Translations under genes and position numbers: made by a program
The notes under the pieces: model-generated
The model's database searches: none
Told to the model about the DNA's origin: nothing
The model's input: the letters and a program-made list of their open reading frames with translations, nothing else
Source: Janthinobacterium rivuli
GTDB taxonomy: Bacteria > Pseudomonadota > Gammaproteobacteria > Burkholderiales > Burkholderiaceae_D
NCBI RefSeq assembly: GCF_009208735.1
Contig: NZ_WFLJ01000006.1
Coordinates: 62,001-126,000, forward strand
Length of the DNA stretch: 64,000 bases
Reading direction: 5' to 3'
In this document: in pieces, positions 45,291-54,807 of the stretch
Layout of the letters: each line of letters begins with the position of its first letter
How positions within the stretch are numbered: the first letter of the stretch is position 1

Positions 45291-47716
45291 GACGTCAGCG
45301 GCGGCACGGGCGGGGGCGCTGGCGCGGCTGCCACCGCCGACATGACCGGCGCCTCGGGCTGGGCCGGCACGGTGCTCAGCACCATCGTGCTGGGCTTGGC
45401 GATCGCGATGTGCGCGTCGTCCAGGCGCTTGAGCAGCTCGAACAGCAGGGCGCTGCGGATGCCCGAGGTCAGGCGCGGCGACGAGGCATAGCCGGTGGCG
45501 TTGAACAGCAACAAGCCATTGTCGATGCCGTCGAGCTGCACGCTGGGCGCCGGCGTATCGAGCACGTCAGGATTGTCGACAAAGGTGGACAGGATCAGCG
45601 CGCGCGCCGCTTGCGCATCCGTGCCCAGCGGCAGCGGCAGCTTGACCTGCACCAGGCCCAGGGGATTTGCCAGGGTGACGTTGCGTACCGTCTTGGTGAT
45701 GAATTCCGAGTTCGGCACGATCACCGTCGAGCGGTCGCCCAGCTGGATTTCCGTGGCGCGCACGTTGATGCGGCGAATATCGCCTTCCACGCCGCCCAGG
45801 GACACCCAGTCGCCCACCTTCACGGGGCGCTCGGCCAGGAGAATCAGGCCGGAGACGAAGTTCTGCACCACCGCCTGCAAGCCGAAGCCGATACCCACCG
45901 ACAAGGCCGACGCCACCCACGCGATGCGTTCCAGGCCGATGCCGGCCGCCGACAGGGCCAGCGCCACGGCCAGCACGCCGCCGATGTAGCCGAACAGGGT
46001 GATGAACGACACTTGCATGCCGGAATCGAGATTGGTGGTCGGCAAATAACTGTTTTGCAGCCAGCGCTTGAACAGGCCCAGCGCGACAAAGCCGACGAGC
46101 AGCACCAGCAGGGCCTGGATCAGCGCGCCGGGGCGGATCGCCACTTCGCCGATGGCCAGACCATCCTGCAGCTTGCCGACCCGCTGGAACAATTCGCCCG
46201 GCCCTTCGCCAAACGGCGCCAGCAGCAGCATCAGGGCCAGCAGCACGACGATGGCGCGGCCGACGCCCGACAGCAGCACGGCCGCCTGGTCGCGCGCCTT
46301 GGGCGTGGCCAGCACGGGATGGGCGGCGTCCGGCGGCGGCGGCGTCGAGGCCAGCAGCATGCAGATATCGTCGACCAGCACCGTCAGCAGATAGGTGCTG
46401 CACAGCACCACGATGACCCAGGCGATTTGCTTGGCGACAAAACTGCCGAACGCCACATAGCCGATCAGCAAACTGATGACGCTCGACGCCAGCGCCAGCC
46501 ACAGCAGCACCGTGACGACCCGCAGCCACAGCGGTGTGACCAGGGTGGCGGGATCGGCCTCGCGCAACTGGCGCCAGCAGCGCTCGGCGCGCATCAAGCC
46601 ATAGGCGATGGTCGTGCTCATCACCAGGGCGACGATGCAATTGACGGCCACGGCGGTGGACAAGCCCGCATTGATGACGATGGTGACCCGTTCCGTCGCC
46701 CACACCAGCACGACGATGAAGGAAAACATCGACGGGAAGTTGCGCATGCGGTGCGCCAGCGCGTCGGGCAGGGGCAGCAGACGCCACGACACGCGCCGGG
46801 GCGACAGCAGGGCGTGGCCGAGTCCCGCCGTGAAACCGGCAAAACAGATGATGCCGATCAAGCTGCTCAGGAAAGTCGAGGTTTTGTCCGACAGGCCGCC
46901 CTCCCAGCGCAAGCCCATGGCCAGCAATTCGGCCACCAGGCCCGGCGTGGCCAGCGCCAGCACCAGCACGGCCAGCGCATGCAGCGAGCGGCGCAAGCGG
47001 CCATGCGGCACGCGCGTGGACGTGACCACCAGCAGATAGCGCGAGATCCAGACGCTGGCGCCGATCACGGCCACGATACCGGCCAGCAAGCCGCCCCAGG
47101 CCGACCACGGCGTGGCGCTGGCCGCGTTCGCCAATTCCAGCTCCAGCGCCCGCAGGCGCTGCAAATTCTGCGGCAATTCCGCATGCAACTGCTTCCAGAA
47201 CGAGCCGGCGAGTATCGAGGCCGTGCGCTCGCCCAGGCGCGCCTGCAACTGCGCGCGGCGCGCCGTCGACACTTGCTCCGACGCCTGCGTCGCTTCCACG
47301 GCCAGCAGGCGCGCCAGTTTTACCTGCGCATCGAGCGCGCTGCTGGTGCGGTCCAGCTGGCTGCGCTGCGCCGCCACATCGGGGGCATCTTTCGTGCCCG
47401 CCGCCGGCTTGCCCAGCTCGGCCAACCGCGCCTGCACGCTCGACAGGGTGGGCGCGAGCGCCTCGGCCACCTTGTCCGCCTCGGCGCTGGCCGCCAGCGC
47501 ATCGGCGCGCATCTGCGACAGGGTCGCGTCATCGAGCTCCGCCTCGCCATCGAGCGCCTTCTGGATGCTGGTGATCTGCTTGCGCAAGCCATCGAGGCGT
47601 TGGTCGGCCGTGGCGGCATCGTCGACGGGCTGCGACCAGGCCGGTGGCGCGGCCAGCGAGCACGCCAGCAACAATGCCAGCAGGAAGGGGAAGAAACGGA
47701 GACGGAAAGAAGTCAT
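45287..47716 (-). CDS. MscS-family mechanosensitive channel with DUF3772 domain
   Basis: An 809-residue large MscS-type channel. It has a signal peptide (about 1-28), a periplasmic coiled-coil DUF3772 region (about 35-190), about ten membrane helices, and a C-terminal MscS core with the pore helix and beta domain (GFGLQAVVQNFVSGLILL near residue 565; VPNSEFITKTVRN). It should release solutes on hypo-osmotic shock. Start at 47716 is the only good one. The C-terminus ends in a Pro/Ala-rich tail. Confidence 0.9.
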   Translation of the reverse strand: MTSFRLRFFPFLLALLLACSLAAPPAWSQPVDDAATADQRLDGLRKQITSIQKALDGEAELDDATLSQMRADALAASAEADKVAEALAPTLSSVQARLAELGKPAAGTKDAPDVAAQRSQLDRTSSALDAQVKLARLLAVEATQASEQVSTARRAQLQARLGERTASILAGSFWKQLHAELPQNLQRLRALELELANAASATPWSAWGGLLAGIVAVIGASVWISRYLLVVTSTRVPHGRLRRSLHALAVLVLALATPGLVAELLAMGLRWEGGLSDKTSTFLSSLIGIICFAGFTAGLGHALLSPRRVSWRLLPLPDALAHRMRNFPSMFSFIVVLVWATERVTIVINAGLSTAVAVNCIVALVMSTTIAYGLMRAERCWRQLREADPATLVTPLWLRVVTVLLWLALASSVISLLIGYVAFGSFVAKQIAWVIVVLCSTYLLTVLVDDICMLLASTPPPPDAAHPVLATPKARDQAAVLLSGVGRAIVVLLALMLLLAPFGEGPGELFQRVGKLQDGLAIGEVAIRPGALIQALLVLLVGFVALGLFKRWLQNSYLPTTNLDSGMQVSFITLFGYIGGVLAVALALSAAGIGLERIAWVASALSVGIGFGLQAVVQNFVSGLILLAERPVKVGDWVSLGGVEGDIRRINVRATEIQLGDRSTVIVPNSEFITKTVRNVTLANPLGLVQVKLPLPLGTDAQAARALILSTFVDNPDVLDTPAPSVQLDGIDNGLLLFNATGYASSPRLTSGIRSALLFELLKRLDDAHIAIAKPSTMVLSTVPAQPEAPVMSAVAAAPAPPPVPPLTS

Positions 47717-47984
47717 GCGGACCTATGGCTGAAAAGGAGAAGAACGGCCGGATTGGCGGCGCCGCCGGTCATGGCGTGCCACCCGGCGGGTGCCTGCCAA
47801 TATAGCTGAAAACGCGCGCAAGCCGCAGGATAGGCGGAACTGGCGTGCGCTCCGGGGAGCGACTAGGCATATTGCCCTATGGAAATGTCCTTCAAAAAGG
47901 TCTAGGATCGTTGTCCGCTTGGCGGCGCGGCACCCATCTGCACGCCGCCGACCTTTTCACCATTCCCTCCGTATTGAGACCGCC

Positions 47985-49664
47985 ATGAAGTTTTTATCCA
48001 ATCTGACCATCGGCACACGCCTTGCCGCAGGCTTTGGCGCCATCGGCGCCATGCTGATCATCATCTCCTGCCTGGGCATTGCCATGCTGGGCAAGATCAA
48101 CCAGGGCACCGGCCATATCGTGCATGACAGCATGCCCAAGATCGAGCTCGCCAACAGCGTGTCGGCCAACATCAACGACATCGCCATTGCCCTGCGCAAC
48201 ATGATGCTCAGCGCCGATCCGGCCGACCAGCGCAAGCAAACGGACGCCATCCTGGCCGCGCGCCAGGCGGCGGCCGGCAATCTCGGCAAGCTCGCGCGCA
48301 TGCTCGATTCCGACCGCGAGCGCGCCTTGCTGGCCAAGATGAACGACGCCAACACGCGCTATGCACAGGGGCAGGAAGTGCTGCTGGAACTGATCAGGAG
48401 CGGCACGCCGGACGACAGCAGCGCCTACCTGTACGGCCAGCTGCGCCCCGTCTTACTCGTCTACAAGCAATTGATCGCTGAACAGATCAGCTTGCAAAAC
48501 ACGCTGGCCACCACGGCGGGCGACAAGGCCAATGCCACCTATGCCAACACGCGCACCTTGTTGATCGGCATGTCGCTGGCGGCGCTGGCCATCGCGGCGG
48601 CGTTGGCGTATGGCATCACGCGCTCCATCACCGGTCCCGTCACCACGGCACTGCAGGTGGCCAACACGGTGGCCGCCGGCGATTTGCGCAGCCAGATCAG
48701 CGTGCAGTCGCGCGATGAAATGGGGCAACTGCTGCAGGCGCTCAAGCGCATGAACGACAACCTGGCGCACACGGTGGGCACGGTGCGCGCCGGCACGGAA
48801 ACGATCGCCTCGGCCTCGTCCGAAGTGGCGGCGGGCAGCCTGGACCTGTCGGCGCGCACGGAGCAGCAAGCCAGCTCGCTGGAAGAGACGGCCTCTTCCA
48901 TGGAAGAGCTGACCTCGACCGTCAAGCAGAATGCCGACAATGCGCGCCAGGCGCACGTGCTGGCCGACACGGCCTCCGGCGTGGCGCAGCGCGGCGGCGC
49001 CGTCATCGCGCAAGTGGTGGCGACCATGCGGCAAATCGACGCCTCCTCGAACAAGATCGCCGACATCATCGGCGTCATCGATGGCATCGCCTTCCAGACC
49101 AACATTCTGGCCTTGAACGCGGCCGTGGAAGCGGCGCGCGCGGGCGAGCAGGGCCGTGGCTTTGCCGTCGTGGCCACGGAAGTGCGCAGCCTGGCGCACC
49201 GTTCGGCTGCGGCGGCCAAGGAAATCAAGACCCTGATCGACGACTCGACCCAGACCGTGGCGGCCGGCAGCGAACTCGTGCACCAGGCCGGCAACACCAT
49301 GAGCGACCTGGTCGACAGCGTGCGCCGCGTCACCGACATCATGGAAGAGATCACCTCCGCCAGCGCGGAACAGACGGCCGGCATCGAGCAAATCAACCAG
49401 GCCATCAGCGAGATGGACAACGTCACCCAGCAAAACGCGGCCCTGGTGGAAGAATCGGCCGCGGCGGCCGCCGCCATGCAGGAGCAGGCGGCGACCCTGG
49501 CGCAGGTGGTGAGCGCATTTAAACTTGAGGCCGGCAAGCCGCATTCCAACGCGGCAATCGCCACGAGCAAGGCACCGCGCCAGCAAGCCATTGCCCTGCG
49601 CGTGCCCGCTGCCGGGAGAGCTGCGCCGGCAGCAACGGCGTCATCCGACTGGGAAGAGTTCTAA
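47985..49664 (+). CDS. Methyl-accepting chemotaxis protein with CheR-tether C-terminus
   Basis: A 559-residue transmembrane chemoreceptor: helix 1 (about 10-32), periplasmic four-helix bundle (about 35-190), helix 2 (about 190-212), HAMP (about 213-265) and a cytoplasmic signalling hairpin with the conserved tip (IAFQTNILALNAAVEAARAG). The last five residues DWEEF form the CheR/CheB-binding pentapeptide type, so it is a major tethering receptor. ATG 47985 gives the standard MKFLSNLTIGTRL start; the frame extends upstream without SD. No che genes are nearby. The ligand is unknown. Confidence 0.92.
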   Translation: MKFLSNLTIGTRLAAGFGAIGAMLIIISCLGIAMLGKINQGTGHIVHDSMPKIELANSVSANINDIAIALRNMMLSADPADQRKQTDAILAARQAAAGNLGKLARMLDSDRERALLAKMNDANTRYAQGQEVLLELIRSGTPDDSSAYLYGQLRPVLLVYKQLIAEQISLQNTLATTAGDKANATYANTRTLLIGMSLAALAIAAALAYGITRSITGPVTTALQVANTVAAGDLRSQISVQSRDEMGQLLQALKRMNDNLAHTVGTVRAGTETIASASSEVAAGSLDLSARTEQQASSLEETASSMEELTSTVKQNADNARQAHVLADTASGVAQRGGAVIAQVVATMRQIDASSNKIADIIGVIDGIAFQTNILALNAAVEAARAGEQGRGFAVVATEVRSLAHRSAAAAKEIKTLIDDSTQTVAAGSELVHQAGNTMSDLVDSVRRVTDIMEEITSASAEQTAGIEQINQAISEMDNVTQQNAALVEESAAAAAAMQEQAATLAQVVSAFKLEAGKPHSNAAIATSKAPRQQAIALRVPAAGRAAPAATASSDWEEF

Positions 49665-49677
49665 GGCCGCAATAACA

Positions 49678-49709
49678 ACGCCACGGACACCTGCCGGTGC
49701 CTGTGGCGT
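49678..49709 (+). terminator. Hairpin downstream of the chemoreceptor gene
   Basis: A 14-bp stem with outer arms ACGCCAC / GTGGCGT, one wobble and one mismatch, and loop TGCC, 14 bp after the stop. No clear T tract follows, so it is only a likely stop signal. Confidence 0.45.
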
Positions 49710-49776
49710 CATGCAGCATAGTCTGCTTCCTGTTGCGGCAAGGCAAAACTCACCTATTCGGTATGTCCCCCTCCTG

Positions 49777-50802
49777 CTAGGAGATTTCTCTGCGGATGAT
49801 GTCCGCGCCCGCGCTGAGCGCATGCAGTTTGCCTCGGGCGACGCGGCGAGACAAGGGCGCCATGCCGCAGTTGGTGCTCGGGTAGAGCTTGTCGGCATCG
49901 ACGAACCGCAGCGCCTTGCGCAGGGTGTTGGCCACTTCCTCCGGCGTTTCAATGGTGTTGCTTGCCACGTCGATGGCGCCGACCATCACTTTCTTGCCGC
50001 GTATGAGTTCAATCAGGTCGATGGGCACACGCGAGTTGTGGCATTCCAGCGAGATGATGTCGATATTCGATTGCTGCAGCTTGGGAAAAGATTCCTCGTA
50101 TTGACGCCACTCGGACCCCAAGGTATTTTTCCAGTCCGTATTGGCCTTGATGCCGTAACCATAGCAAATATGCACGGCCGTTTCGCATTTGAGCCCTTCG
50201 ATCGCCCGCTCCAGGGTGGCAATCCCCCAATCATTGACTTCATCAAAGAACACATTGAATGCCGGTTCGTCAAACTGGATGATGTCGACGCCGGCCGCCT
50301 CCAGTTCCCGCGCTTCCTGGTTGAGGATCTTGGCGAATTCCCAGGCCAGTTTTTCGCGGCTCTTGTAGTGGCTGTCATACAGCGTATCGATCATCGTCAT
50401 GGGACCCGGCAAGGCCCATTTGATCGGCTGGCTGGTTTGCTGACGTAAGAATTTGGCGTCCTCGACAAACACCGGCTTGGTGCGGCTCACGGCGCCCACG
50501 ACGGTCGGCACGCTCGCATCGTAGCGGTCGCGGATTCTGACGGTCTCGCGTTTGTCAAAATCGACGCCGCTCAGATGCTCGATAAACGTGGTGACGAAAT
50601 GCTGGCGCGTTTGCTCGCCATCACTGACGATATCGATGCCCGCCTGCTGCTGTTCCTGCAGCGACAAACGCAAGGCATCCTGTTTGCCTTCGATTAATTC
50701 CTCGTCCTGCAATTTCCAGGGCGACCACAGTTTTTCAGGCTGCGCCAGCCAGGAAGGTTTGGGCAAGCTGCCGGCGGTTGAAGTAGGCAATAATTTTTTC
50801 AT
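49777..50802 (-). CDS. mesD: Folate-independent methionine synthase MesD-type (MetE catalytic-domain protein)
   Basis: A 341-residue single-domain relative of the MetE C-terminal half, lacking the N-terminal half of true MetE (about 750 residues). The zinc-type ligands are visible: His211 and Cys213 (AVHICYGYG) and Cys312 (TNCGMAPL); the substrate DEP motif is at 179. The adjacent DUF1852 gene identifies it as the MesD family, which makes methionine from homocysteine without folate and requires MesX and oxygen (Price and colleagues, from genetics). ATG 50802 (MKKLLPTSTAG) is chosen over a TTG at 50808. It follows mesX by 24 bp. Confidence 0.85.
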   Translation of the reverse strand: MKKLLPTSTAGSLPKPSWLAQPEKLWSPWKLQDEELIEGKQDALRLSLQEQQQAGIDIVSDGEQTRQHFVTTFIEHLSGVDFDKRETVRIRDRYDASVPTVVGAVSRTKPVFVEDAKFLRQQTSQPIKWALPGPMTMIDTLYDSHYKSREKLAWEFAKILNQEARELEAAGVDIIQFDEPAFNVFFDEVNDWGIATLERAIEGLKCETAVHICYGYGIKANTDWKNTLGSEWRQYEESFPKLQQSNIDIISLECHNSRVPIDLIELIRGKKVMVGAIDVASNTIETPEEVANTLRKALRFVDADKLYPSTNCGMAPLSRRVARGKLHALSAGADIIRREIS

Positions 50803-50826
50803 GATCAATGATGTCGTGTATGTTGT

Positions 50827-51807
50827 TTAATTGGAGAGCGCGGTGGCAGCCCATTGTTCAAGCACATTCTTGTAAGGCTTGATGAAGTGCTCTTCCGTAT
50901 ATTTGCCTTGCTTGACAGCCAGCTGGCTGCGCTCTTCCCGGTCATAGACAATTTGCGTCAGCGAATAATCCTGGTTCTTCAGGCTAGGCTGATAAACTTT
51001 TCCCGCCGCGCAATTGGCGTTGTAAATTTCAGGCCGGTAAATCTTTTGAAAGGTCTCCATCGTGCTGATGGTGCCGATCAGCTCAAGATTGCTGTAGTCC
51101 CCCAGCAGGTCGCCGACAAAATAGAACGCCAGCGGGGCGGCACTGTCTGGCGGCATGAAATAGCGCACTTGCAGGCCCATTTTTCCGAAATATGCATCCG
51201 TCGAGGAAAATTCATTCTGTTGATACTCGACGCCCAGGATGGGATGCCGATTCTCGGTCCGATGGTAGATCTTGCTGCTCGAGGCGCTGATGCAGATGAC
51301 AGGCGGCTTGTTGAAATGCGCCTTGTACGTATCTGAGTTAACAAAGTGCCTGAACAGCTTGCCATGAAAATCGCCGAAGTCATCCGGAGCGCTGAAGGTG
51401 GCTTTATGATTGTTGTACTCTGGCAGCAGCACGCTGAAGTCGTAATCGCGCACGTAAGAAGAGAAGTTATTCCCGGCAATGCCGGCGATGCGTTCCCCGC
51501 TAGTTTTGTCGACGATATTCGGCTTCAAGATCTCGATCAACGGGATGTTGCCGCCGGCGACATCAATATTCAATTCGACGGAAATGATTTCGAGCTCGAC
51601 AGCGTAGCGATCGCCGTTCGGGTTGTCCCAATGCGCCAGGTTGTTGAAGCGATTGCTGATCATCCGCAGGGTATTGCGCAGGTTCTCCTGGCGACGTGCT
51701 CCCCTGGCCAGATTGGCAAAGTTGGTCGTCAGGCGCGTGTTATCGGCCGGACGATAGTTTTCATCGAAAACAATGCTCTTGATGTTGAATGCAAAATCGT
51801 TGCTCAT
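50827..51807 (-). CDS. mesX: DUF1852 protein MesX, partner of MesD
   Basis: A 326-residue protein of the DUF1852 family (start MSNDFAFNIKSIVFDENYRP). It is required with MesD for methionine formation in Acinetobacter-type bacteria; its reaction is not known, but an oxygen-dependent role in supplying the methyl donor has been proposed. No signal peptide. It lies between the flavin reductase and mesD genes on the same strand (67 and 24 bp gaps). A frame extension upstream to 51915 is less likely. Confidence 0.85.
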   Translation of the reverse strand: MSNDFAFNIKSIVFDENYRPADNTRLTTNFANLARGARRQENLRNTLRMISNRFNNLAHWDNPNGDRYAVELEIISVELNIDVAGGNIPLIEILKPNIVDKTSGERIAGIAGNNFSSYVRDYDFSVLLPEYNNHKATFSAPDDFGDFHGKLFRHFVNSDTYKAHFNKPPVICISASSSKIYHRTENRHPILGVEYQQNEFSSTDAYFGKMGLQVRYFMPPDSAAPLAFYFVGDLLGDYSNLELIGTISTMETFQKIYRPEIYNANCAAGKVYQPSLKNQDYSLTQIVYDREERSQLAVKQGKYTEEHFIKPYKNVLEQWAATALSN

Positions 51808-51874
51808 GGTGATCTGGTGTCCTGATTTTTTTGCGAAAAATGAATGGGGCGATTGGCGACCGCCGTGATGCGTT

Positions 51875-52456
51875 TCAGGCTGCGACCGTTTCGTCTGCGG
51901 TGGCAGAGCGCGCATGGCGGGTCAAGCCGAACAGTGGCAATGCCCGTTGCACCGCCAGCATGGCGCGCTGGAGCAGGGCCTCGTCCTGCACGCGGTAGTC
52001 GGCGAAATCCTTGTCGGTCGCGTAGACACCCAGCGGCAATGTGCGTGCCTGGAAAAAGCTGAACAGCGGCCGCAACTGGTGATCGATCATCAGGGCATGG
52101 CGCTCGCTGCCGCCGGTGGCGGCCAGCAGGACTGGCTTGTCGATCAAGGCGTCCTGATCAATGAAATCGAAGAAGTGCTTGAACAGGCCCGTGTACGCGC
52201 CGCGATACACCGGTGTGGCCACCACCAGGATGTCGGCTTGCTCGACCGCGGCAAGTTCCCGCTCCACCGTATCGGGCAGGTGCGAGCGCCAGACCGCGCC
52301 GGCCAGCTGTGGTGCGAGCTGGCCCAGTTCGACCAGGCGTTGTTCGCACAGCACTTCGTCGGCGATCAGGTCCATCAGGTGCTCTGCCAGGGCGGCCGCC
52401 TTGGAAGGGCGTTGCAGCCCGCCGGAAACCGCGACTAAACGAAGGGGACGTGTCAT
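51875..52456 (-). CDS. NADPH-dependent FMN reductase (MsuE/SsuE-like)
   Basis: A 193-residue flavodoxin-fold reductase (LVAVSGGLQRPSKAAAL at the FMN phosphate loop; ATPVYRGAYTGLFKHFFDF) like the reductases of two-component flavin monooxygenases. It should supply reduced flavin. In the same operon as mesX and mesD, it may feed an oxygen-dependent step there. ATG 52456 (MTRPLRLVAVSG) is preferred to 52468. The gene is divergent from the MetR-like regulator. Confidence 0.8.
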   Translation of the reverse strand: MTRPLRLVAVSGGLQRPSKAAALAEHLMDLIADEVLCEQRLVELGQLAPQLAGAVWRSHLPDTVERELAAVEQADILVVATPVYRGAYTGLFKHFFDFIDQDALIDKPVLLAATGGSERHALMIDHQLRPLFSFFQARTLPLGVYATDKDFADYRVQDEALLQRAMLAVQRALPLFGLTRHARSATADETVAA

Positions 52457-52566
52457 GTTTGCTTTCATAGGGATGGATGCGCCAGGGCCGACAAATGCAG
52501 GCAACAAGGGGATCGATGATAGCGGCGAAGATCGATGAAGTATAATGGTCTTATTTCATACATCCA

Positions 52567-52579
52567 TGAACATGGCTCA
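52567..52579. promoter_or_regulatory. Possible MetR site in the mes-LysR divergent region
   Basis: TGAA-CATGG-CTCA matches the MetR consensus TGAA-N5-TTCA with one mismatch, 5 bp before the LysR ATG. A -10-like TATAAT for the LysR gene lies at 52541-52546, so the site would be in its leader. Short and only moderately specific. Confidence 0.35.
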
Positions 52580-52584
52580 TCTCA

Positions 52585-53484
52585 ATGCTTGAACGCATCC
52601 ACCTCAGCATCGTCCAGCAGGTCGAAAGACAAGGGTCGTTGACGGCCGCCGCCAGCGTGCTGCACCTGACCCAGTCGGCCCTGAGCCACAGCATGAAGAA
52701 GCTGGAGCAGCAACTGGGCACCGATGTGTGGCTGCGCGAAGGGCGCAACCTGCGCCTGACGCAGGCCGGCCAGTATCTGCTGGCGGTGGCGAACCGGGTG
52801 CTGCCGCAACTGGACCTGGCCGAGGAGCGCCTGGGCCAGTTCGCGCAGGGCGAGCGCGGTGCGTTGCGCATCGGCATGGAATGCCACCCTTGCTACCAGT
52901 GGCTGCTCAAAATCGTTTCCCCATATCTGGCCGCCTGGCCCGACGTGGACGTGGACGTCAAGCAGAAGTTCCAGTTCGGCGGGATCGGCGCGCTCTTCGG
53001 CTACGAGATCGACCTGCTGGTCACGCCCGACCCGCTGTACAAGCCGGGGCTGACATTCGAACCCGTGTTCGACTACGAGCAGGTGCTCGTCGTGGCCAAG
53101 GGCCATGCGCTGGCGTCGGCGGCCTTTGTGAAGCCCCAGCAACTGACCCAGGAAGTGCTGATCAGCTACCCCGTGGACATCGAGCGCCTGGACATCTACA
53201 ACCAGTTCCTGCTGCCGGCCGGTGTCACGCCCAAGCGCCACAAAGCCATCGAAACGACCGACATCATGCTGCAGATGGTGGCCAGCGGCCGCGGCGTGGC
53301 CGCCCTGCCGCGCTGGCTGGTCGAGGAATACGCGGCCAAGATGGACGTGGTGCCGGTGCGGCTGGGTGCGCGCGGCATCGCCAAGCAGATTTTCCTGGGA
53401 GCGCGCGAAACGGACACCGCCATCGACTACGTGCGCGCCTTCATCGCACTGGCGCGCCAGCCTGTCAGTGCGCAAGGAGGCTAA
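52585..53484 (+). CDS. MetR-like LysR-family regulator
   Basis: A 299-residue LysR protein resembling MetR (start MLERIHLSIVQQVERQGSL; helix-turn-helix LTAAASVLHLTQSALSHSMK). MetR proteins respond to homocysteine and activate methionine genes. It is divergent from the flavin reductase-mesX-mesD operon (128-bp gap), so it is the likely activator of that operon. Confidence 0.82.
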   Translation: MLERIHLSIVQQVERQGSLTAAASVLHLTQSALSHSMKKLEQQLGTDVWLREGRNLRLTQAGQYLLAVANRVLPQLDLAEERLGQFAQGERGALRIGMECHPCYQWLLKIVSPYLAAWPDVDVDVKQKFQFGGIGALFGYEIDLLVTPDPLYKPGLTFEPVFDYEQVLVVAKGHALASAAFVKPQQLTQEVLISYPVDIERLDIYNQFLLPAGVTPKRHKAIETTDIMLQMVASGRGVAALPRWLVEEYAAKMDVVPVRLGARGIAKQIFLGARETDTAIDYVRAFIALARQPVSAQGG

Positions 53485-53511
53485 GCACACACGCCTGTTT
53501 GCTGGAGCCGG

Positions 53512-54654
53512 CTACTGCGCGCCTTCCATGGATGCCACCGTGTCGAAGATATGCGCCAGCGCGCTTTCCATGGCGCCGGCAGTCGCGTCGCCGCTCTGGT
53601 TGGTGATGATGAAGACGCCAAGCTGATATTTGGGAACGATGTAGGCGTAGCTTTGCGCACGTGGCACGCCGCCATGGTGGACATAATGCGTGCCCAACTG
53701 GCCATTGCTGCCGATGTTCCAGAAGTAGCCGATGCTGAAGTCGTCCTGAAAGCGCACCAAAGGCTTGTGCGATTCGACGACCGCGCGATGGGCGCCCAAT
53801 TGCAGGCGCAGGTACTTCGCCATATCCGGCATGGTCGACTTCAGGTTGCCGGCCGCCCCCCAGGGCAGTTGTGGCATCGGTGTCGTCACGACGGGATTGT
53901 CGCTGTGGTAGCCGGGCGCCAGCCGGCCGCTATCCTGTGCCGTGAGTCTCAGCCTGGTATCGTGCATGCCGGCTTCGCGCGCGACGAATTGCGTGAGCAG
54001 CGCTGCATACGGCATGCCATAGATGGTTTCGAGCGTGTGCGCAATGAGTTCGGTACCGGCGCTGGAATAGGCGTAGTCCTTGCCGAGCGGACCTTGGATG
54101 CTAACCGCGTGCAAGTCCTGCCAGAATTGCGGCTGGCCGTAGTTGGCATAGGCGGCATTGAGCTTTGCCGGCGTGGCGTGTGCCGTGAAATCCTGCAAGA
54201 CGGTGTTCACCTGCAATGGCAGCATGCCCGGCATATGGCTGGTGTGCGTGATCAGATGGCGCAAGCGAATGGGCTGCCCCTGCGACTGCAGGTTCGGGTA
54301 GGGGCCCGGCAGGTACTTTTGTATGGGATCGTCGAGCGCCGCCTTGCCATCCAGCACGGCGTTCGCCAGTAGCAGGCCAGCAAAAGTTTTGCTGACCGAG
54401 CCGATTTCATACAGCGTTGTATCGTTCGGCGGATTGGCTTTGCCGGTCTCCAGCTCGCCTTGATGCAGAATGAATTCCTTGCCCCGATAAACGACCGCGA
54501 TCGAGGTCGCGTGCAGCAATGTCGACTGCAGCAGGGTGGTCGCGGTCTCGCGCATTGCCGCAGGAATGTCATGCGCAGGTGCCGTGGCGGCGGGCTTGCA
54601 AGCTGCCAGCACGAGTGTCATTCCAGTTATGATTGCGGCGAGTCTAGTCATCAT
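53512..54654 (-). CDS. Serine hydrolase, class C beta-lactamase-like lipoprotein
   Basis: A 380-residue protein of the beta-lactamase/transpeptidase-like family. Lipobox LVLAAC near residue 17 marks a lipoprotein. The catalytic Ser86-x-x-Lys89 (SVSK) and the Tyr motif YSS (near residue 194) are present, and HHGG near 325 stands in place of KTG. This fits esterase or peptidase relatives as much as true AmpC. Start among 54654 and 54651 (two ATGs); the frame is open to 54690. Confidence 0.82.
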   Translation of the reverse strand: MMTRLAAIITGMTLVLAACKPAATAPAHDIPAAMRETATTLLQSTLLHATSIAVVYRGKEFILHQGELETGKANPPNDTTLYEIGSVSKTFAGLLLANAVLDGKAALDDPIQKYLPGPYPNLQSQGQPIRLRHLITHTSHMPGMLPLQVNTVLQDFTAHATPAKLNAAYANYGQPQFWQDLHAVSIQGPLGKDYAYSSAGTELIAHTLETIYGMPYAALLTQFVAREAGMHDTRLRLTAQDSGRLAPGYHSDNPVVTTPMPQLPWGAAGNLKSTMPDMAKYLRLQLGAHRAVVESHKPLVRFQDDFSIGYFWNIGSNGQLGTHYVHHGGVPRAQSYAYIVPKYQLGVFIITNQSGDATAGAMESALAHIFDTVASMEGAQ

Positions 54655-54742
54655 GCGCACCATCCAGGGGGGAGGGGCATTCTCGCACAATGAATTCCGC
54701 GGTGACAGAAAAAAGTCATGCGTATGGTTTGGCGGATAAAGG

Positions 54743-54768
54743 AAAACGCCACCCGGAGGTGGCGTTTT
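54743..54768. terminator. Intrinsic terminator downstream of glmS
   Basis: Stem AAAACGCCACC / GGTGGCGTTTT with loop CGGA, 40 bp past the glmS stop. A and T tracts flank both sides, so it can stop transcription in both directions. Confidence 0.8.
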
Positions 54769-54807
54769 ATTTGCATTCTTGCTGGCCCGGGACAGCGCCC
54801 GGTCTGC

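Noticed and set aside
45077..47809. 910-codon plus-strand frame over the MscS gene
   Set aside because: Gln/Arg/His-rich shadow of the channel gene; no recognisable domain despite its length.
51808..52584. SAM or cobalamin riboswitch for the mes operon
   Set aside because: The flavin reductase leader is too short and shows no conserved riboswitch core; a MetR-like regulator is next to it instead.
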